DNA from: Deltaproteobacteria bacterium UBA2409
GTDB lineage: Bacteria > Bdellovibrionota_C > UBA2361 > DDRT01
Reading direction: 5' to 3'
Length of the DNA: 64,000 bases
NCBI GenBank assembly: GCA_002343185.1
Contig: DDRT01000001.1
Coordinates: 242,736-306,735, forward strand
In this document: piece by piece, positions 33,541-42,104 of the stretch
How the letters are laid out: the number at the start of each line of letters is the position of its first letter
Numbering within the stretch: position 1 is the stretch's first letter
Notes under the pieces: model-generated
Seen by the model: only the letters and a program-made list of their open reading frames with translations
Told to the model about the DNA's origin: nothing
The model's database searches: none
Made by a program: the position numbers and the translations under genes

Positions 33541-33608
33541 TCAAATTTATATCGGTAATTTACAATCATCTCTTTAGGATGAGTTGAGTCAACAAAAAAT
33601 TGCCGCAC
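33531..33608 (-). CDS. Candidate 25-residue small ORF upstream of PP2C
   Basis: GTG at 33608 is preceded by a perfect AGGAGG (plus-strand 33616-33621) with a seven-base spacer, among the strongest ribosome sites in the window. It encodes MRQFFVDSTHPKEMIVNYRY and five more residues. Its TAG lies ten bases into the phosphatase gene in another frame. It could be a leader peptide for translational coupling or a real microprotein. The phosphatase ATG has no good ribosome site of its own, which supports coupling. Conservation is unknown. Confidence 0.5.
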   Translation of the reverse strand: MRQFFVDSTHPKEMIVNYRYKFEWN

Positions 33609-33631
33609 AGCCTAACCTCCTGAAAATATTG

Positions 33632-34381
33632 CTATTTTACATATTTTAGAAACGGTGTTCCTTGCAGATAAGGTTCTCTCGTTACCTGCTTAAGTAGCCG
33701 CTCAGCTAATTCCTTGTTTGATTCTGGACCAACTAAGACTCGGTAGTACTGTTGTTCTCTGATTACCGCAACTTCAATCGAAGCTTTAAAGCCATTGGAC
33801 CTTAATTTCTCGATTAGGCTATTAGCATCTGATCTACTTTCAGGAGCAGCTACTTGCACAAACCATCCACTTGGTAGTGAGGCTTCAGACGGTTTTTGCG
33901 TAGGTTTTATTGTTGGGGGAGGAGTAGTAGGTCTAGCAGTTGGTTCGATTGTTGGAAGGGCTGTTGGTTTTTCAGTTGGTTTTTCTGTTGGCTTTGGGGT
34001 GGGTTCTAGGGCTAGTGGCTCTAGGTCTTCCTTATTTAGAGGATCAGATACAAGATCACCCAGAGTTACAGAGCTAGCATTTGTTTGCTCCTCCTCAAGT
34101 TCAAGGGTTTCAATAATCTTGAGGTCCTCTTCAGGTGGCGCAGCAGGAGCCTCATTAAGTCTAGCATAGAGGTCATCGCTCGATAGGGAAGATGTTTCCT
34201 CAGGACTAAGTGGTGTCTTTGGTGAAGCAGCTAGAGAGGCTGCTAGAGCCTTTTCATGTCCTGTAGTTCTACCCGAGCTGAACCCGAAGTAATAAGCCGA
34301 AGCTATACATAAAAAGAAAAGGGAAGCTAAAAGAACTAACTGAATTGATCCAAGCCGAAGCTCGAACTTGCGAACGTTCAT
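33632..34381 (-). CDS. SPOR-domain membrane protein
   Basis: A 249-residue bitopic protein. A short basic cytosolic start is followed by one membrane helix (about 12-32). A long Pro/Thr-rich linker contains repeated K-P-T-E and P-T-x-x-P units (about 125-165). A C-terminal SPOR domain (about 172-247) begins SGWFVQVAAPESR. SPOR domains bind denuded peptidoglycan at division sites. It lies between the phosphatase and CCA-transferase genes; the N-acetylmuramoyl-alanine amidase two genes upstream makes the glycans such domains recognise. Confidence 0.87.
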   Translation of the reverse strand: MNVRKFELRLGSIQLVLLASLFFLCIASAYYFGFSSGRTTGHEKALAASLAASPKTPLSPEETSSLSSDDLYARLNEAPAAPPEEDLKIIETLELEEEQTNASSVTLGDLVSDPLNKEDLEPLALEPTPKPTEKPTEKPTALPTIEPTARPTTPPPTIKPTQKPSEASLPSGWFVQVAAPESRSDANSLIEKLRSNGFKASIEVAVIREQQYYRVLVGPESNKELAERLLKQVTREPYLQGTPFLKYVK

Positions 34382-34413
34382 CCAGCTATTGGACGATAAC
34401 TTTGACTATCTAG

Positions 34414-35244
34414 TCAATCCTGAAAGAGCTCCCAGCTCTTAATAGTTTTTTTTGAAACCTGGGCATCCTTTAGAAAAGTTCGAAATTCGGTTGAGGATCT
34501 GAGAAGAAAAGAACATACCTCGTCAATGCCTCGTTTAGGGATCTCTCGGAACTTAGCCCAAGGGAAGAAATCAACAAGTCCATATTTAACAAAAAAATGA
34601 TCCAAAGCCTTAAAATCTGTTTCCTCGAATAATTTTTTAAACTCACTGAATATTCTGAATTTGGATATGTTATTAAGATATCCCAACGACTCCTTTAAGT
34701 AAGTAGAGGTACTTTCTTCAAGATCTCCGCCTATCCGTGCAGCATATCTAGCTGCCCTTAGTATCCTGGTAGGATCGTCGATGAAGCTGTTTTTGTGAAA
34801 AACCCTAAGCCTTCTATTTTTAAGGTCTTCTAAGCCACCTATATGATCCACGATTAGAGACTCAACCCCCTTATCGCTGAGATTTTGAATCGGAATCAAA
34901 AGAGCATTTAGAGTGAAATCTCTTCGTTTAAGATCGTCAAGTAAAGTCCCAGGACTTACTGAAGGCAATGCTCCAGGAGCATCATACTGTTCCTTCCGTG
35001 CTCTAACGAAATCAACTTCAAAGTTACCTAATTTAAGTTTCGCAGTTAGAAAATTAGGAAATTTTTCTAATGGAAAATCTTTTAATAGATCATCAAAAAA
35101 ATCTTCATACAAAATATCAATATCAAGATCATTTCTTACCTCAACACCAATACTATCTAGATACAGATCTCTGACTATCCCACCAACCAGATAGCCTGCC
35201 TTTGGGAGGGGCTCTAGGATTTTGATAACATCAGTTATTTTCAT
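34414..35244 (-). CDS. cca: CCA tRNA nucleotidyltransferase / poly(A) polymerase family
   Basis: A class II nucleotidyltransferase that most likely adds or repairs the 3' CCA of tRNA. The two tRNAs in this window do not encode CCA, so such an enzyme is required. The GYLVGGIVRDLYL and DLDIDILYED blocks hold the catalytic acids, and RRDFTLNALL and DDPTRILRAARYAA follow. I choose ATG at 35244 (276 residues) because AAAAGG precedes it by eight bases; an upstream start would overlap amiC by 95 bp. A poly(A) polymerase role cannot be excluded. Confidence 0.85.
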   Translation of the reverse strand: MKITDVIKILEPLPKAGYLVGGIVRDLYLDSIGVEVRNDLDIDILYEDFFDDLLKDFPLEKFPNFLTAKLKLGNFEVDFVRARKEQYDAPGALPSVSPGTLLDDLKRRDFTLNALLIPIQNLSDKGVESLIVDHIGGLEDLKNRRLRVFHKNSFIDDPTRILRAARYAARIGGDLEESTSTYLKESLGYLNNISKFRIFSEFKKLFEETDFKALDHFFVKYGLVDFFPWAKFREIPKRGIDEVCSFLLRSSTEFRTFLKDAQVSKKTIKSWELFQD

Positions 35245-36268
35245 CGAGAAACCTTTTGATTCCATTTGATATCGCAAAAGCCAGCTTTTCCCTCTCCTTA
35301 TCATCAAGGAGTCTTTCTTCGTCATCAGGGTTAGATAAAAAGCCTACCTCAACAAGTGTTGCTGGAAAGGAAAGCCCAGATAAAATAAAAAATGGCCCAG
35401 GCTTTGCGCCTCGATTTTTCCAACCTAAAGCACTTAACTCTTCTGTTATTAGCTTAGCAAACCTTTTTGACTTTTTGTCAGGTTCCCCCAAAATGTCGCT
35501 AAGATCGCTGGCTTTTTCTTTTGCAGCAAGAGCATTAACAGTCGCGTCCTTAGTTGAGCCAAAATAAAAAACCTCAACCCCTGTAAATGAAGGGTCTTTG
35601 TGAGAATTTGTATGCAAACTTAAAAAAACTTCAGCGTTTTTTGCTAGCTCAAGTCTTGTCTCTATCGGTATGAATACATCAGATGTTCTTGTAAGAGTAG
35701 CAGGGATATGTTTAGAGATTCTTTCTGCTATATCTAAAACTATATCTTTCTCAAATGCACCACTACTTCCAATGGCGCCAAGATCTTCTCCGCCATGTCC
35801 TGGATCTATAACGATAGAGCTCATTGGTTGTGCTGCAATTTTTAAGTCGGCTTTAATTTTTATTGCGCTGTCTGATTCGGGGAAATCCCTAAGTATTCTT
35901 TCAAATATTAGATCCTTCTCAGGGAGTAGTACTGCTACTGCAAAGTAGGCATCGTCAAGGAGCTCATGGTTAGGAAACTCAAGTTCAAGTTTTTGAAGGG
36001 TATCTCTAGCTTTTCGTTGGTTTGTTAATTCATACTCCTTGGTTGATGCTTCAGCGTAAAGTACTGCTGCATAAGTTAGAGCAAGCACTCTTTCGGTTTC
36101 ATCTAAAGGAGTGCTTTCAAGCAGTTCATTTGCAAGTTCTAGCCTTTCATCGATTTTTGATATCCCTGAGTCAGCATTTCTGAGTGACGAATAGCGCTTT
36201 CTTAGCGAATCAAAGTCATTTGCAAAAACATTTAATGTTAAAAAAATTAACAGGCTAAAGACTCTCAC
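35231..36268 (-). CDS. amiC: N-acetylmuramoyl-L-alanine amidase (Amidase_3)
   Basis: A periplasmic zinc amidase that cuts the peptide from glycan strands during cell separation. The 345 residues begin with a signal peptide (MRVFSLLIFLTLNVFA). A helical N-terminal region (about 20-150) looks like short TPR-type repeats rather than an AMIN domain. The catalytic domain has VIDPGHGGEDLGA, FLSLHTNSH and VEVGFLSNPDDE, with the zinc His/Glu and the catalytic Glu. It overlaps mutS by 14 bases. The symbol is by family only. Confidence 0.88.
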   Translation of the reverse strand: MRVFSLLIFLTLNVFANDFDSLRKRYSSLRNADSGISKIDERLELANELLESTPLDETERVLALTYAAVLYAEASTKEYELTNQRKARDTLQKLELEFPNHELLDDAYFAVAVLLPEKDLIFERILRDFPESDSAIKIKADLKIAAQPMSSIVIDPGHGGEDLGAIGSSGAFEKDIVLDIAERISKHIPATLTRTSDVFIPIETRLELAKNAEVFLSLHTNSHKDPSFTGVEVFYFGSTKDATVNALAAKEKASDLSDILGEPDKKSKRFAKLITEELSALGWKNRGAKPGPFFILSGLSFPATLVEVGFLSNPDDEERLLDDKEREKLAFAISNGIKRFLDENN

Positions 36269-38690
36269 TTTCCTCTTTTAGCTCCGAAAGAACCATTAAT
36301 GCATTAATTGGGGTTAAAGAGTTTGGATCAATCGATTTAATTTTTCTAATAAGTTTCAAATGTTGAGGGTTTGGTTCTTTCTTTATAGGCTTAACCGTGA
36401 TCGGGCCTTTTGGATTTATAAGTAAAACTTCAGCCCGTTCTAGTACTTCTTCAGGTACCCCAGCAAGCCTTGCTACCTCAATTCCATAAGAGGTAAGCCC
36501 AGCTCCTTCAACAACTTTGTGGGGGAAGGAAATTGTTCCATTTTGTTCTAGCACCTCGACCCTGAGGTTTTTAACACCTTGCAGCTCAGTCAGTTCATGG
36601 AAATGAGTTGCAAGAATAAACCTAACACCCCGCTTTATTAGTTCTTCAACTACGGCTGATGCAATTGCTAGCCCTTCTGAAGTTGAAGTACCTCTTCCAA
36701 GCTCATCGATTAATACAAATGACCTTTCTGACGCAAATGACAAGATTTGTGAAGCCTCTTTCATCTCAACCATGAAAGTTGATTCACCTTCACTCGGATT
36801 GTCAGATGCTCCGATTCTTGCAAAAAGCCTATCTACTAATCCCACCTTCGCAAATTTTGCAGGAACAAATGAACCCATGTGAGCAAGAACAACGATCAGT
36901 GCAGCTTGTCTTAGGTAGGTTGATTTTCCACCCATATTCGGACCAGTCAGTATCAAGGATTTATGATTAGGAAGAGAGTTTGAAACAAAGTTGCCTTTAA
37001 AGCATGGATGTATTCCGTCCTCTATCGAAAGAGTTGTCTCGTTACAAACGTAAGGTCTTACAAAGTCAGAGTCTCTTGCTACTTTTGCTAGTGTTGAGAT
37101 TGCATCGATTTCACCCAGAGCTTTTCCGATTCTTCTTAAATCAGAGGCAAATGGTTTGACTTTGAGTCTGACCTCCTCAAATAACATCCTTTGAAGTTCA
37201 ACTTCTCTTTGCTCAGCCCCTCTAATCTCTCCTTCCTTTGCTTGGAGTTCATCGGTTGTGAATCTTTCGCCACCTACTGTTGTTTGCCGTCTTTTGTAAT
37301 GACTCGGAACTTTAGAAAGGTTAGCGTTTGTAACTTCAATAAAAAATCCAAATGCTTGAGTGAATCTCAATTTTAAAGAGCTGATTCCTGTAGTTTCTCT
37401 CTCTTTTCTTTCAAGTTCAGTTACCCAAGCCCTTCCTTTATTTCTAAGAGCCCTTATTGAATCAAGCTCCACATGATAGCCATCTCTTATGACGCTTCCT
37501 TCTGTGAAAATTCCTGAAGGATTATCTGCTAACGCTGAATCAAGCAGCTCTAGTAATTCTTTAGGTGGGGTTAAAAGAGTGCTTCTATCCTCTAAAAATT
37601 TTGTGCCTCTGCAATCAAGTTTTATCTTTAGGGCATCTCTAACAGCGCTTAATTCAAGTGGAGTAACTATTCCGAGCTCAATTCTTGCAGCTATTCTCTC
37701 AAGATCTGGAATTATAGATAGATCGAACTCGTCGCGGATATACTCAATACAGTCCTGTCTTACTTTAATTTCTTCAATATTATTTAAAGGCGCCTCAATC
37801 CAGGACTTTAATACACGTTCCCCAAGAACACTTTTTGTTCTGTTTAAAAAACTAAACAGAGATAGAGACCCTTCAATAAGTTCAAGATTGTCTCTTGTTC
37901 TTGCATCGATTAATAGTCTGCCATCTTCTTTAAATGGTTCAATCGACCTAATAAGGTTCCCCTTGCCTAGTGAAACCTCCTCAACAAAGTCGACAAGTAG
38001 CTTAGCAGCATCTTTTTCATCAACACTTACATTCTCTGACAAAGTGATCTGCTTTGAGCTATCAAGCTCTCTAAACTTAATTGAAGTTCCGGTTAAAGTC
38101 TGAATGGTTCTGATCCAACCAGTTCTGTGATCTAGCCTTTCGCCGGCGATTTTTAATGGAACTATTAATTCTTTCGATCCCAGTCTTTTTAATTCTTGGA
38201 CAAGGGAATCTAATGAATCAAACTGCCTGGTAATAAGGATCCCTTCTTCAATTGATACACTGGCTAAAGAAAATCTATCTCTTAGAACTACCGATGCTAA
38301 CTTAGAAGAGCTTTTTGATTGCGCCTCAAATAATCTTGCACCAGGCGTGACAATCCTTTCTATGAATCTACTAACGCCATTTTTGCCGAGAACAGGTTCT
38401 TGGGAAACTAGAATTGCTGAAAATCCAAGATCAATGAATTTGCTAAGATAGTTATCAATTGCATGAACGGGAACACCGCACATAGGTACAGGGTTTACTT
38501 TGTCTCTAGAAGTTAAAGTTATATTAAGTGCTCTTGCTGTTAAAACTGCATCTTCAAAGAAGATCTCGTAGAAATCTCCTACCTGATAAAAAATTACATA
38601 ATCAGGGTATCTATTTTTAAACTCAACATATTGAGCAAGCATGGGAGATAGCTTTGGTTTCTCAGGGAATAGCGGAATCGCAACAGGCAT
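36255..38690 (-). CDS. mutS: DNA mismatch repair protein MutS
   Basis: MutS recognises mismatches and starts repair. From ATG at 38690 (MPVAIPLFPEKPKLSPM) it has 811 residues; a longer frame from 38798 adds 36 unlike residues and overlaps the sufB promoter region. The mismatch-binding F-x-E motif is in YQVGDFYEIF. The ATPase has Walker A GPNMGGKSTYLRQ and the later DELGRGTS block. A C-terminal helix-turn-helix dimer domain is present. It is divergent from sufB. mutL is not in the window. Confidence 0.95.
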   Translation of the reverse strand: MPVAIPLFPEKPKLSPMLAQYVEFKNRYPDYVIFYQVGDFYEIFFEDAVLTARALNITLTSRDKVNPVPMCGVPVHAIDNYLSKFIDLGFSAILVSQEPVLGKNGVSRFIERIVTPGARLFEAQSKSSSKLASVVLRDRFSLASVSIEEGILITRQFDSLDSLVQELKRLGSKELIVPLKIAGERLDHRTGWIRTIQTLTGTSIKFRELDSSKQITLSENVSVDEKDAAKLLVDFVEEVSLGKGNLIRSIEPFKEDGRLLIDARTRDNLELIEGSLSLFSFLNRTKSVLGERVLKSWIEAPLNNIEEIKVRQDCIEYIRDEFDLSIIPDLERIAARIELGIVTPLELSAVRDALKIKLDCRGTKFLEDRSTLLTPPKELLELLDSALADNPSGIFTEGSVIRDGYHVELDSIRALRNKGRAWVTELERKERETTGISSLKLRFTQAFGFFIEVTNANLSKVPSHYKRRQTTVGGERFTTDELQAKEGEIRGAEQREVELQRMLFEEVRLKVKPFASDLRRIGKALGEIDAISTLAKVARDSDFVRPYVCNETTLSIEDGIHPCFKGNFVSNSLPNHKSLILTGPNMGGKSTYLRQAALIVVLAHMGSFVPAKFAKVGLVDRLFARIGASDNPSEGESTFMVEMKEASQILSFASERSFVLIDELGRGTSTSEGLAIASAVVEELIKRGVRFILATHFHELTELQGVKNLRVEVLEQNGTISFPHKVVEGAGLTSYGIEVARLAGVPEEVLERAEVLLINPKGPITVKPIKKEPNPQHLKLIRKIKSIDPNSLTPINALMVLSELKEESESL

Positions 38691-38774
38691 CGTTACTGAA
38701 GAATAGAATAGGTGAACCAAAAAGGTAAAACGGTACCTTTGGAAAACAAATTTCCTAGAGTTGCAAATAGCATG

Positions 38775-38780
38775 TATAAT
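38775..38780 (+). promoter_or_regulatory. Candidate -10 element of the suf operon
   Basis: A perfect TATAAT lies about 55 bases before the sufB ATG in the divergent gap with mutS. The expected -35 position (near 38752) reads TTCCTA, a weak match, so an activator or an Fe-S regulator may assist. No specific operator was recognised. Confidence 0.4.
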
Positions 38781-38835
38781 GTTTAATAATTTACTCAAGA
38801 ACTAAAGAAAAAGTTAATAATTTAAGCAAGTTACG

Positions 38836-40281
38836 ATGTCTACAGATACTGATATTTTAGAAGATTTTACTGCCAAAGAGTATAAATATGGATTCTATAC
38901 TGATATTGAAGCAGATTCCCTACCTCCAGGGTTAAACGAGGATACAATAAGATTTATCTCCGCAAAAAAAGAGGAGCCTGAGTTTTTACTTAATTTCAGA
39001 CTTAAAGCTTATAAAAAATGGTTAACAATGAAGGAACCAACATGGGCTTTCATTCAGTACCCAAAGATTAACTATCAGGATGTAATTTATTATTCGGCAC
39101 CTAAGAAAAAGCCTGAATTAAAAAGTCTTGATGAGGTAGATCCTGAAATTCTTAAAACTTACGAAAAACTTGGAATACCACTTTATGAACAAAAACGGCT
39201 GTCAGGCGTAGCAGTTGATGCAGTTTTTGATAGCGTTTCGATCATTACAACTTACAAAGAACAGTTAGCAAAAGATGGAATTATTTTTTGCTCATTTAGT
39301 GAAGCAGTTAAAGATCACCCTGAGCTAATAGAAAAATATCTTGGCTCAGTTGTTCCTTACACTGATAACTATTTTGCATGTCTAAACTCGGCTGTTTTTA
39401 GTGATGGTTCGTTTGTCTATATTCCTAAGGGAGTAAGATGTCCTTTGGAGCTTTCAACATATTTTAGAATAAATGCAAAAAATACAGGTCAATTTGAAAG
39501 AACTCTGATTGTTGCTGAAGAAGGCTCATATGTAAGTTACCTTGAAGGTTGCACTGCACCCATGAGAGATGAAAACCAGCTTCATGCAGCAGTTGTGGAA
39601 CTTGTTGCACATAAAGACGCTCAGATTAAGTACTCAACAATTCAAAATTGGTATCCTGGAGATAAGGACGGAAAAGGAGGCATCTATAACTTTGTAACTA
39701 AGCGAGGAATCTGTCTCGAGGAACGTGCAAAGATATCCTGGACTCAGGTTGAAACTGGTTCAGCAATAACCTGGAAATATCCAAGTGTAATTCTAAAAGG
39801 TGACAACTCTGTTGGCGAGTTCTATTCAGTAGCCGTTACTAATAAAAAACAACAGGCTGACACTGGAACAAAGATGATACATCTCGGTAAAAATACTACC
39901 AGCACGATTGTGTCTAAAGGGATCTCAGCTGGAGAAGGGCAAAACACCTATCGAGGCCTAGTTAAGATGATGAAGGGTGCTGAGAATGCAAGAAATTTCT
40001 CTCAGTGTGACTCAATGCTTATGGGAAGTAAGTGTGGAGCTCACACATTCCCTTATATAGAGATTAAAAACCCGAGTGCAACCTGCGAGCATGAAGCATC
40101 AACTTCCAAAGTTGGCGAAGATCAGATTTTTTACTGTAATCAAAGAGGAATCTCGACCGAAGATGCAGTATCGATGATAGTTCATGGATTTTGTAAAGAA
40201 GTCTTTAAAGAGTTGCCTTTAGAGTTTGCTGTTGAAGCAAGGCAGCTATTGAATGTTAGTTTAGAAGGGAGTGTTGGGTAA
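38836..40281 (+). CDS. sufB: Fe-S cluster assembly protein SufB
   Basis: SufB is the scaffold of the SufBCD complex, on which iron-sulfur clusters are built. The 481 residues match the family through YKYGFYTDIEADSLP, SAVFSDGSFVYIPKGV, GCTAPMRDENQLHAA and the C-terminal GAHTFPYIEIKNPSA with its conserved Cys/His region. The ATG at 38836 has no obvious ribosome site. It is first in sufBCD. The cysteine desulfurase (sufS) and carrier genes are not adjacent. Confidence 0.97.
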   Translation: MSTDTDILEDFTAKEYKYGFYTDIEADSLPPGLNEDTIRFISAKKEEPEFLLNFRLKAYKKWLTMKEPTWAFIQYPKINYQDVIYYSAPKKKPELKSLDEVDPEILKTYEKLGIPLYEQKRLSGVAVDAVFDSVSIITTYKEQLAKDGIIFCSFSEAVKDHPELIEKYLGSVVPYTDNYFACLNSAVFSDGSFVYIPKGVRCPLELSTYFRINAKNTGQFERTLIVAEEGSYVSYLEGCTAPMRDENQLHAAVVELVAHKDAQIKYSTIQNWYPGDKDGKGGIYNFVTKRGICLEERAKISWTQVETGSAITWKYPSVILKGDNSVGEFYSVAVTNKKQQADTGTKMIHLGKNTTSTIVSKGISAGEGQNTYRGLVKMMKGAENARNFSQCDSMLMGSKCGAHTFPYIEIKNPSATCEHEASTSKVGEDQIFYCNQRGISTEDAVSMIVHGFCKEVFKELPLEFAVEARQLLNVSLEGSVG

Positions 40282-41030
40282 TGTTAGAGGTAAAAGATCT
40301 TCACGTTGAAGTTGAAGGAAAGAAGATTCTAAATGGTCTTACTTTAAAGATTGGTGCTGGCGAGGTTCATGCAATCATGGGGGTAAATGGCTCCGGCAAG
40401 AGCACCCTTGCTAGTGTGATTGCTGGTAAAGATGGATATGAAATTACTAAAGGAACAATTCTTTTTGAGGGCAAAGATCTTCTTGAAATGGAAGCAGAAG
40501 AAAGGGCTCATTTAGGATTATTTCTTGCTTTTCAATATCCAGTTGAGCTCCCTGGAGTTCTTTCAAGTTATTTTTTAAGAACTGCGTTCAACGCTACAAG
40601 AGAAGCACGTGGTGAGGCTCCACTATCTGTAGTTGAGTTCTCTAAATATCTAAAAGAACGTGCATCGTTTGTTGAAATGGATGAAGAGCTTTTAAAGCGT
40701 GCTGTAAATGATGGATTCTCTGGAGGCGAGAAAAAAAGAAATGAGATCCTTCAAATGGCAGTACTTGATCCAAGGTTCTGTATTCTTGATGAAACTGACT
40801 CAGGCCTAGATATTGATGCACTCCAGATTGTTGCAAGAGGAGTTAATAAGTTAAGAGCAGCGAATAAATCATTTCTGGTGATTACTCACTACCAGAGACT
40901 TTTAAATTATATTGTTCCTGATTTTGTTCATGTAATGATCGATGGAAAAATCGTTAAAAGTGGTGGTAAAGAGCTTGCGCTTGAACTTGAAGAGAAAGGT
41001 TACACTTGGGTGAGAGAAAATGTTGCTTAA
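40281..41030 (+). CDS. sufC: Fe-S cluster assembly ATPase SufC
   Basis: A soluble ABC-type ATPase of 249 residues that drives conformational change in SufB-SufD. Walker A is GVNGSGKSTL, the signature is FSGGEKKRNEIL, Walker B is FCILDETDSGLDID, and the H-loop is VITHYQRLL. Its ATG shares one base with the sufB stop. It overlaps sufD by 11 bases. Confidence 0.97.
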   Translation: MLEVKDLHVEVEGKKILNGLTLKIGAGEVHAIMGVNGSGKSTLASVIAGKDGYEITKGTILFEGKDLLEMEAEERAHLGLFLAFQYPVELPGVLSSYFLRTAFNATREARGEAPLSVVEFSKYLKERASFVEMDEELLKRAVNDGFSGGEKKRNEILQMAVLDPRFCILDETDSGLDIDALQIVARGVNKLRAANKSFLVITHYQRLLNYIVPDFVHVMIDGKIVKSGGKELALELEEKGYTWVRENVA

Positions 41031-42066
41031 TTTAGAGGGAATTGCCCCTGAAGATTGGAAGTATACAAGCCTATCAGAGGTTTTAAGCAGGAAGTATACT
41101 CTAGGGGAAAAAGTAAAAGCTGAAGGAAGTTTCCTGCCAGGATTTAAAAGTATTCTAGTTGTTAATGGATACGCCGAGAACTTATCAGAGGCAACAGAAA
41201 CGGACTCAAGCCTCCCATTTGTAAAACTTAACTCTCAGTTTTCACCTGGTTCGCTTGAATTAACTCTAACACCAGATCTTCCAGTGCATATTGTTTATGT
41301 AACGAAGGGTAACGATGTATCTTCAAGCCCAGTTTTTTCAAGTCCTAGATGTGATGTTAAAGGCGAAGGACTTTTAGTTGAGAGCTTTATTGGAGAAGGA
41401 GCATATTTAAACTGCCCAGTAACTACCTTTGAAGTTAGTCCTAACAAAAGAATTGAGCATGTAAGAATAATTGAGGAAGCTGGAGATCACATCTCAGCAG
41501 TACTTTCAAAGTTAAACAGAGATTCTTATTTTTCATCAACAGTTTTTTCATTTGATGGAAAGCTAATTAGAAATGATGTTGTTATGACTCTTGCCGGGGA
41601 GAATGCTTTCGGGGTTTTAAACGGACTTTCCATTGGGAATACTTCTCAGCATATAGATAACAACACAGTAATTGATCATCAGGTTCAGAATTGTGAAAGC
41701 CGCGAGCTTTATAAAGGGATCTATGATGATAATTCAAAAGGAGTATTTGGAGGGACGATTATAGTAAGACCTGATGCTCAAAAGACAAATGCAATTCAGT
41801 CTAATAGAGCAATTTTACTTTCAGATGACTCAACAATCGATTCAAGGCCTCAGCTAAAAATCTGGGCAGATGATGTTAAATGTACTCACGGAGCAACAGT
41901 AGGAAAGTTAGATGACAATGCTCTTTTCTATCTAAGATCAAGGGGAGTTCCAATTAAGCTTGCAAGAGCGATGCTTATTAAAGCATTCGCCTCTGAGGTG
42001 AAGGTTAGTAATCGAGCGATATCAGATCTGATTGAAGAGAAAATTACTAATAAGCTAACTAAATAG
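41020..42066 (+). CDS. sufD: Fe-S cluster assembly protein SufD
   Basis: The partner of SufB in the SufBC2D complex, 348 residues long. The beta-helix core is visible as LNGLSIGNTSQHIDNNTVIDH, and the conserved late His block as KCTHGATVGKLDDNALFYLRS. The C-terminal helices RARAMLIKAF-like and ISDLIEEKI complete the fold. It is last of the operon and is followed by a short palindromic remnant at a convergent junction with the helicase gene. Confidence 0.94.
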   Translation: MLLNLEGIAPEDWKYTSLSEVLSRKYTLGEKVKAEGSFLPGFKSILVVNGYAENLSEATETDSSLPFVKLNSQFSPGSLELTLTPDLPVHIVYVTKGNDVSSSPVFSSPRCDVKGEGLLVESFIGEGAYLNCPVTTFEVSPNKRIEHVRIIEEAGDHISAVLSKLNRDSYFSSTVFSFDGKLIRNDVVMTLAGENAFGVLNGLSIGNTSQHIDNNTVIDHQVQNCESRELYKGIYDDNSKGVFGGTIIVRPDAQKTNAIQSNRAILLSDDSTIDSRPQLKIWADDVKCTHGATVGKLDDNALFYLRSRGVPIKLARAMLIKAFASEVKVSNRAISDLIEEKITNKLTK

Positions 42067-42070
42067 ACGA

Positions 42071-42104
42071 TGCCTGGTCAGGCCTCCCAGGGGTGACCCC
42101 AAAG
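42071..42104. repeat. Palindromic element E (degenerate)
   Basis: TGCCTGGTCAGGCC followed by TCCCAGGGGTGACCCCAAAG keeps the inner arm and the outer end of the element but has substitutions that weaken the stem. It occupies the whole convergent gap between sufD and the helicase gene. Confidence 0.55.

Noticed and set aside
33890..34010. Tandem DNA repeats in the SPOR gene
   Set aside because: They encode the Pro/Thr-rich linker between the membrane helix and the SPOR domain, which is common in such proteins.
37489..38103. 204-codon ORF opposite mutS
   Set aside because: Antisense shadow of mutS with low-complexity Ser/Leu content and no start signals.
36255..38798. Longer MutS from an upstream start at 38798
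   Set aside because: The additional 36 residues do not resemble MutS and would take up the sufB promoter region; MPVAIPLFPEKPK fits the family start.
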